From Candidatus Gallionella acididurans (GTDB lineage Bacteria > Pseudomonadota > Gammaproteobacteria > Burkholderiales > Gallionellaceae): a stretch of 34,506 bases of DNA. This document shows, in pieces, positions 33,077 to 34,506 of the stretch. The position numbers were made by a program, and so were the translations under genes. The stretch is from NCBI GenBank assembly GCA_001577345.1, contig LSLI01000022.1:1-34506 (forward strand), in the 5' to 3' direction. How positions within the stretch are numbered: position 1 is the stretch's first letter; each line of letters begins with the position of its first letter. Under the pieces are notes generated by a model that was given only the letters and a program-made list of their open reading frames with translations, did not search any database and was not told the DNA's origin.

Positions 33077-34435
33077 TCACGGCCTGAGCCGTTTGCGATT
33101 CAACAGCAGGGGCACGATACCAATGGCGAGGCCGCCCAGCCCGACGACATTGGTCGTGATGTCGAATGTGGGAATGCTGTAAACCGCGATATAAAACAGG
33201 AATGCGGCACTCAACGTCGGCCACAGGACCAGGAACACCAGGTTGTAGGTCGAATGGAACATCTGCTTCCGGTAGTGCCAGGCGCAAGCCAGCCCCGCCA
33301 GCCCGTAATAGAAAGCGACCTGGAATCCGATCGCGTTGATTGAATCCTTGATGATCAGATTGACCGTCGGAAAATACGAGGACAGAAACAGGAAAAGCAC
33401 CCCCAGGAAAGCAATGACTGCGGTTGCCACCCAGGGTGTCTGCCAGGTCTTGTGCAACAGGGCGTAGCGCGGATGAAGCGCGCCATCCCTGCCCTTGGCG
33501 TACATGGTGCGGGTAAATTGCAGGATGGATGTTTCCAGTGTGCCGATGGAACTCAGCATGACAGCGATCACCGCCATATAGCTCCACGGCTTGGGAAACA
33601 ATTTTCCGGCCACTGCAAATACGATGTTGGTGCCCGACTGCTCGATTTCACTGTCGGTCAGAACCATCAGGGTAATGGTGGCAAACGACAGGAACAATAG
33701 CAGCACGATCAGCATTGCCCACAGCGCGCCGCGTCCCGGCGCATGACCCGGATCCCTGGTTTCCTCGTTCAGGTTGACCGTCACGTCCCAACCCCAGAAA
33801 TAGAACAGGGCGATGAGGGCACCGGTCGAAAACAACCGGGGGGAGAATTCCGCAGCGGAGAACCATTTCAAGGAAAACGGATGAACCGGGGCTGTGCCGA
33901 ACTTGATGGCGGCCACCAACACGATCAACACCAGAACCGCGATCTCCACACCAGTCATCACGATCTGCGCATAGCTGGTGGGCTTGATGCCCTTGACCAC
34001 GATAGCACTCACCGCGAGCAACCATCCGGCAGCGACGAAAGTAACCACGGACGGATCATTGGCAAGCTCCGGCCTGACAAGCAAAAGCGTAGCCGTGGCC
34101 GCCGGAATCGTAGCCGACACCATGAACACCGATGAAGCCACGAGCAGTGCCCATCCGGCAAAAAAACCAAGCACCGGATTGAAAATGCTTCCCACCCAGG
34201 CATAGGACGCCCCGGCATTGGGGTTGATACGGTTGAGGTGCATGTAGGAAAACGTCACCCCGAACATGATCAATCCGCAATAAAGCAGGCTGGCCGGTGC
34301 CAGCGTCCCCACCGTCGCTGCCAAGGTGGCGGTAGTCGCAGCGATGCTGAAGGCAGGTGCTGTTCCCGCCACACCCATCACGACTGACTCACCTATGCCG
34401 AGCGAGTCCTTTTTGAGCCGGGCTTTCTGCTGCAT
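33077..34435 (-). CDS. APC-family amino acid permease
   Basis: The 452-residue inner-membrane protein has about 12 hydrophobic segments and the APC-superfamily start: SLGIGESVVMGVAGTAPAFSIAA, then SYMHLNRINPNAGASYAWVGSIFNP in helix 2-3 and the helix 6 segment FYFWGWDVTVNLNEETRDPGHAPG, which are typical of amino acid/polyamine antiporters or symporters. It precedes ggt in the same direction, so uptake of amino acids released by the transpeptidase is plausible but not shown. The start at 34435 (MQQKARLKKDSLG) is close to the right window edge; its promoter would fall within the inverted-repeat region. Confidence 0.88.
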   Translation of the reverse strand: MQQKARLKKDSLGIGESVVMGVAGTAPAFSIAATTATLAATVGTLAPASLLYCGLIMFGVTFSYMHLNRINPNAGASYAWVGSIFNPVLGFFAGWALLVASSVFMVSATIPAATATLLLVRPELANDPSVVTFVAAGWLLAVSAIVVKGIKPTSYAQIVMTGVEIAVLVLIVLVAAIKFGTAPVHPFSLKWFSAAEFSPRLFSTGALIALFYFWGWDVTVNLNEETRDPGHAPGRGALWAMLIVLLLFLSFATITLMVLTDSEIEQSGTNIVFAVAGKLFPKPWSYMAVIAVMLSSIGTLETSILQFTRTMYAKGRDGALHPRYALLHKTWQTPWVATAVIAFLGVLFLFLSSYFPTVNLIIKDSINAIGFQVAFYYGLAGLACAWHYRKQMFHSTYNLVFLVLWPTLSAAFLFYIAVYSIPTFDITTNVVGLGGLAIGIVPLLLNRKRLRP

Positions 34436-34451
34436 CGTTCCCCCCCATATC

Positions 34452-34506
34452 TATTGATACTTCCATAATTCACGACACCCTTGCCGTCATTGCGAACGAA
34501 GTGAAG
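34452..34506 (-). repeat. 55-bp inverted repeat, right copy (runs off the window)
   Basis: This is the exact reverse complement of 2984-3038. It lies 16 bases upstream of the APC permease start. The match reaches the last base of the window, so the true length is unknown. Confidence 0.95.

Overview
The window reads as a GC-rich, gene-dense chromosomal segment of a Gram-negative bacterium. Outer-membrane genes (bamC, a TonB-dependent receptor, an RND tripartite pump), the roxA-type cupin hydroxylase, a truncated-type FeoB, and GTCATTGCGAG/GGCAATCCAG-type interspersed repeats all suggest a betaproteobacterium. The family Gallionellaceae or a relative (Nitrosomonadales) is my best guess from gene style; no rRNA or other decisive marker is present, so this is inference.

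Layout. 1-2679 holds mutS. 2680-3054 is a cluster of palindromic interspersed repeats. 3055-4235 holds two minus-strand genes of unknown function, a small coiled-coil protein and a membrane-anchored proline-rich protein, each with an apparent one-base frame break. 4392-5480 is a GT-B type glycosyltransferase. 5713-6680 is a minus-strand bcp-slyD pair (peroxiredoxin and FKBP-type chaperone), divergent from roxA and a conserved unknown gene (6778-8411). 8565-8720 encodes a tiny lipoprotein that ends at a shared bidirectional terminator. 8796-11694 is the minus-strand operon dapA-bamC-MBL hydrolase. 11907-13547 is a large beta-rich lipoprotein with its own terminator. 13776-15900 is feoA-feoB, split by a near-perfect long hairpin repeat. 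Dps (16063) and an Old Yellow Enzyme (16693) follow, giving an iron and oxidative-stress flavour.

17877-19890 looks like a small accessory insert: a brnT-brnA toxin-antitoxin pair behind an operator-embedded promoter, a highly structured 148-base spacer, and a convergent orphan gene with a possible PD-(D/E)XK nuclease signature. 20033-25054 is one plus-strand locus: a DUF2946-like CxxC small exported protein, a terminator-like hairpin, a TonB-dependent receptor, its own exbB-exbD-tonB energy module and a DUF2127-like membrane protein. This appears to be a self-contained outer-membrane uptake system, perhaps for a metal or metal complex. 25098-30905 is a tightly coupled minus-strand RND efflux operon (pump, adaptor, outer-membrane factor). 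31237-34435 is a minus-strand APC permease followed by gamma-glutamyltranspeptidase, a plausible peptide or glutathione salvage pair.

The last 55 bases of the window are an exact inverted copy of bases 2984-3038, so about 31 kb is bracketed by inverted repeats. No tRNA, rRNA, CRISPR array, insertion sequence or phage gene was recognised. The most unusual parts are the bracketing inverted repeat, the brnTA/nuclease-like insert with its structured spacer, the slippery A8 tract in the coiled-coil gene, and the dedicated TonB locus.
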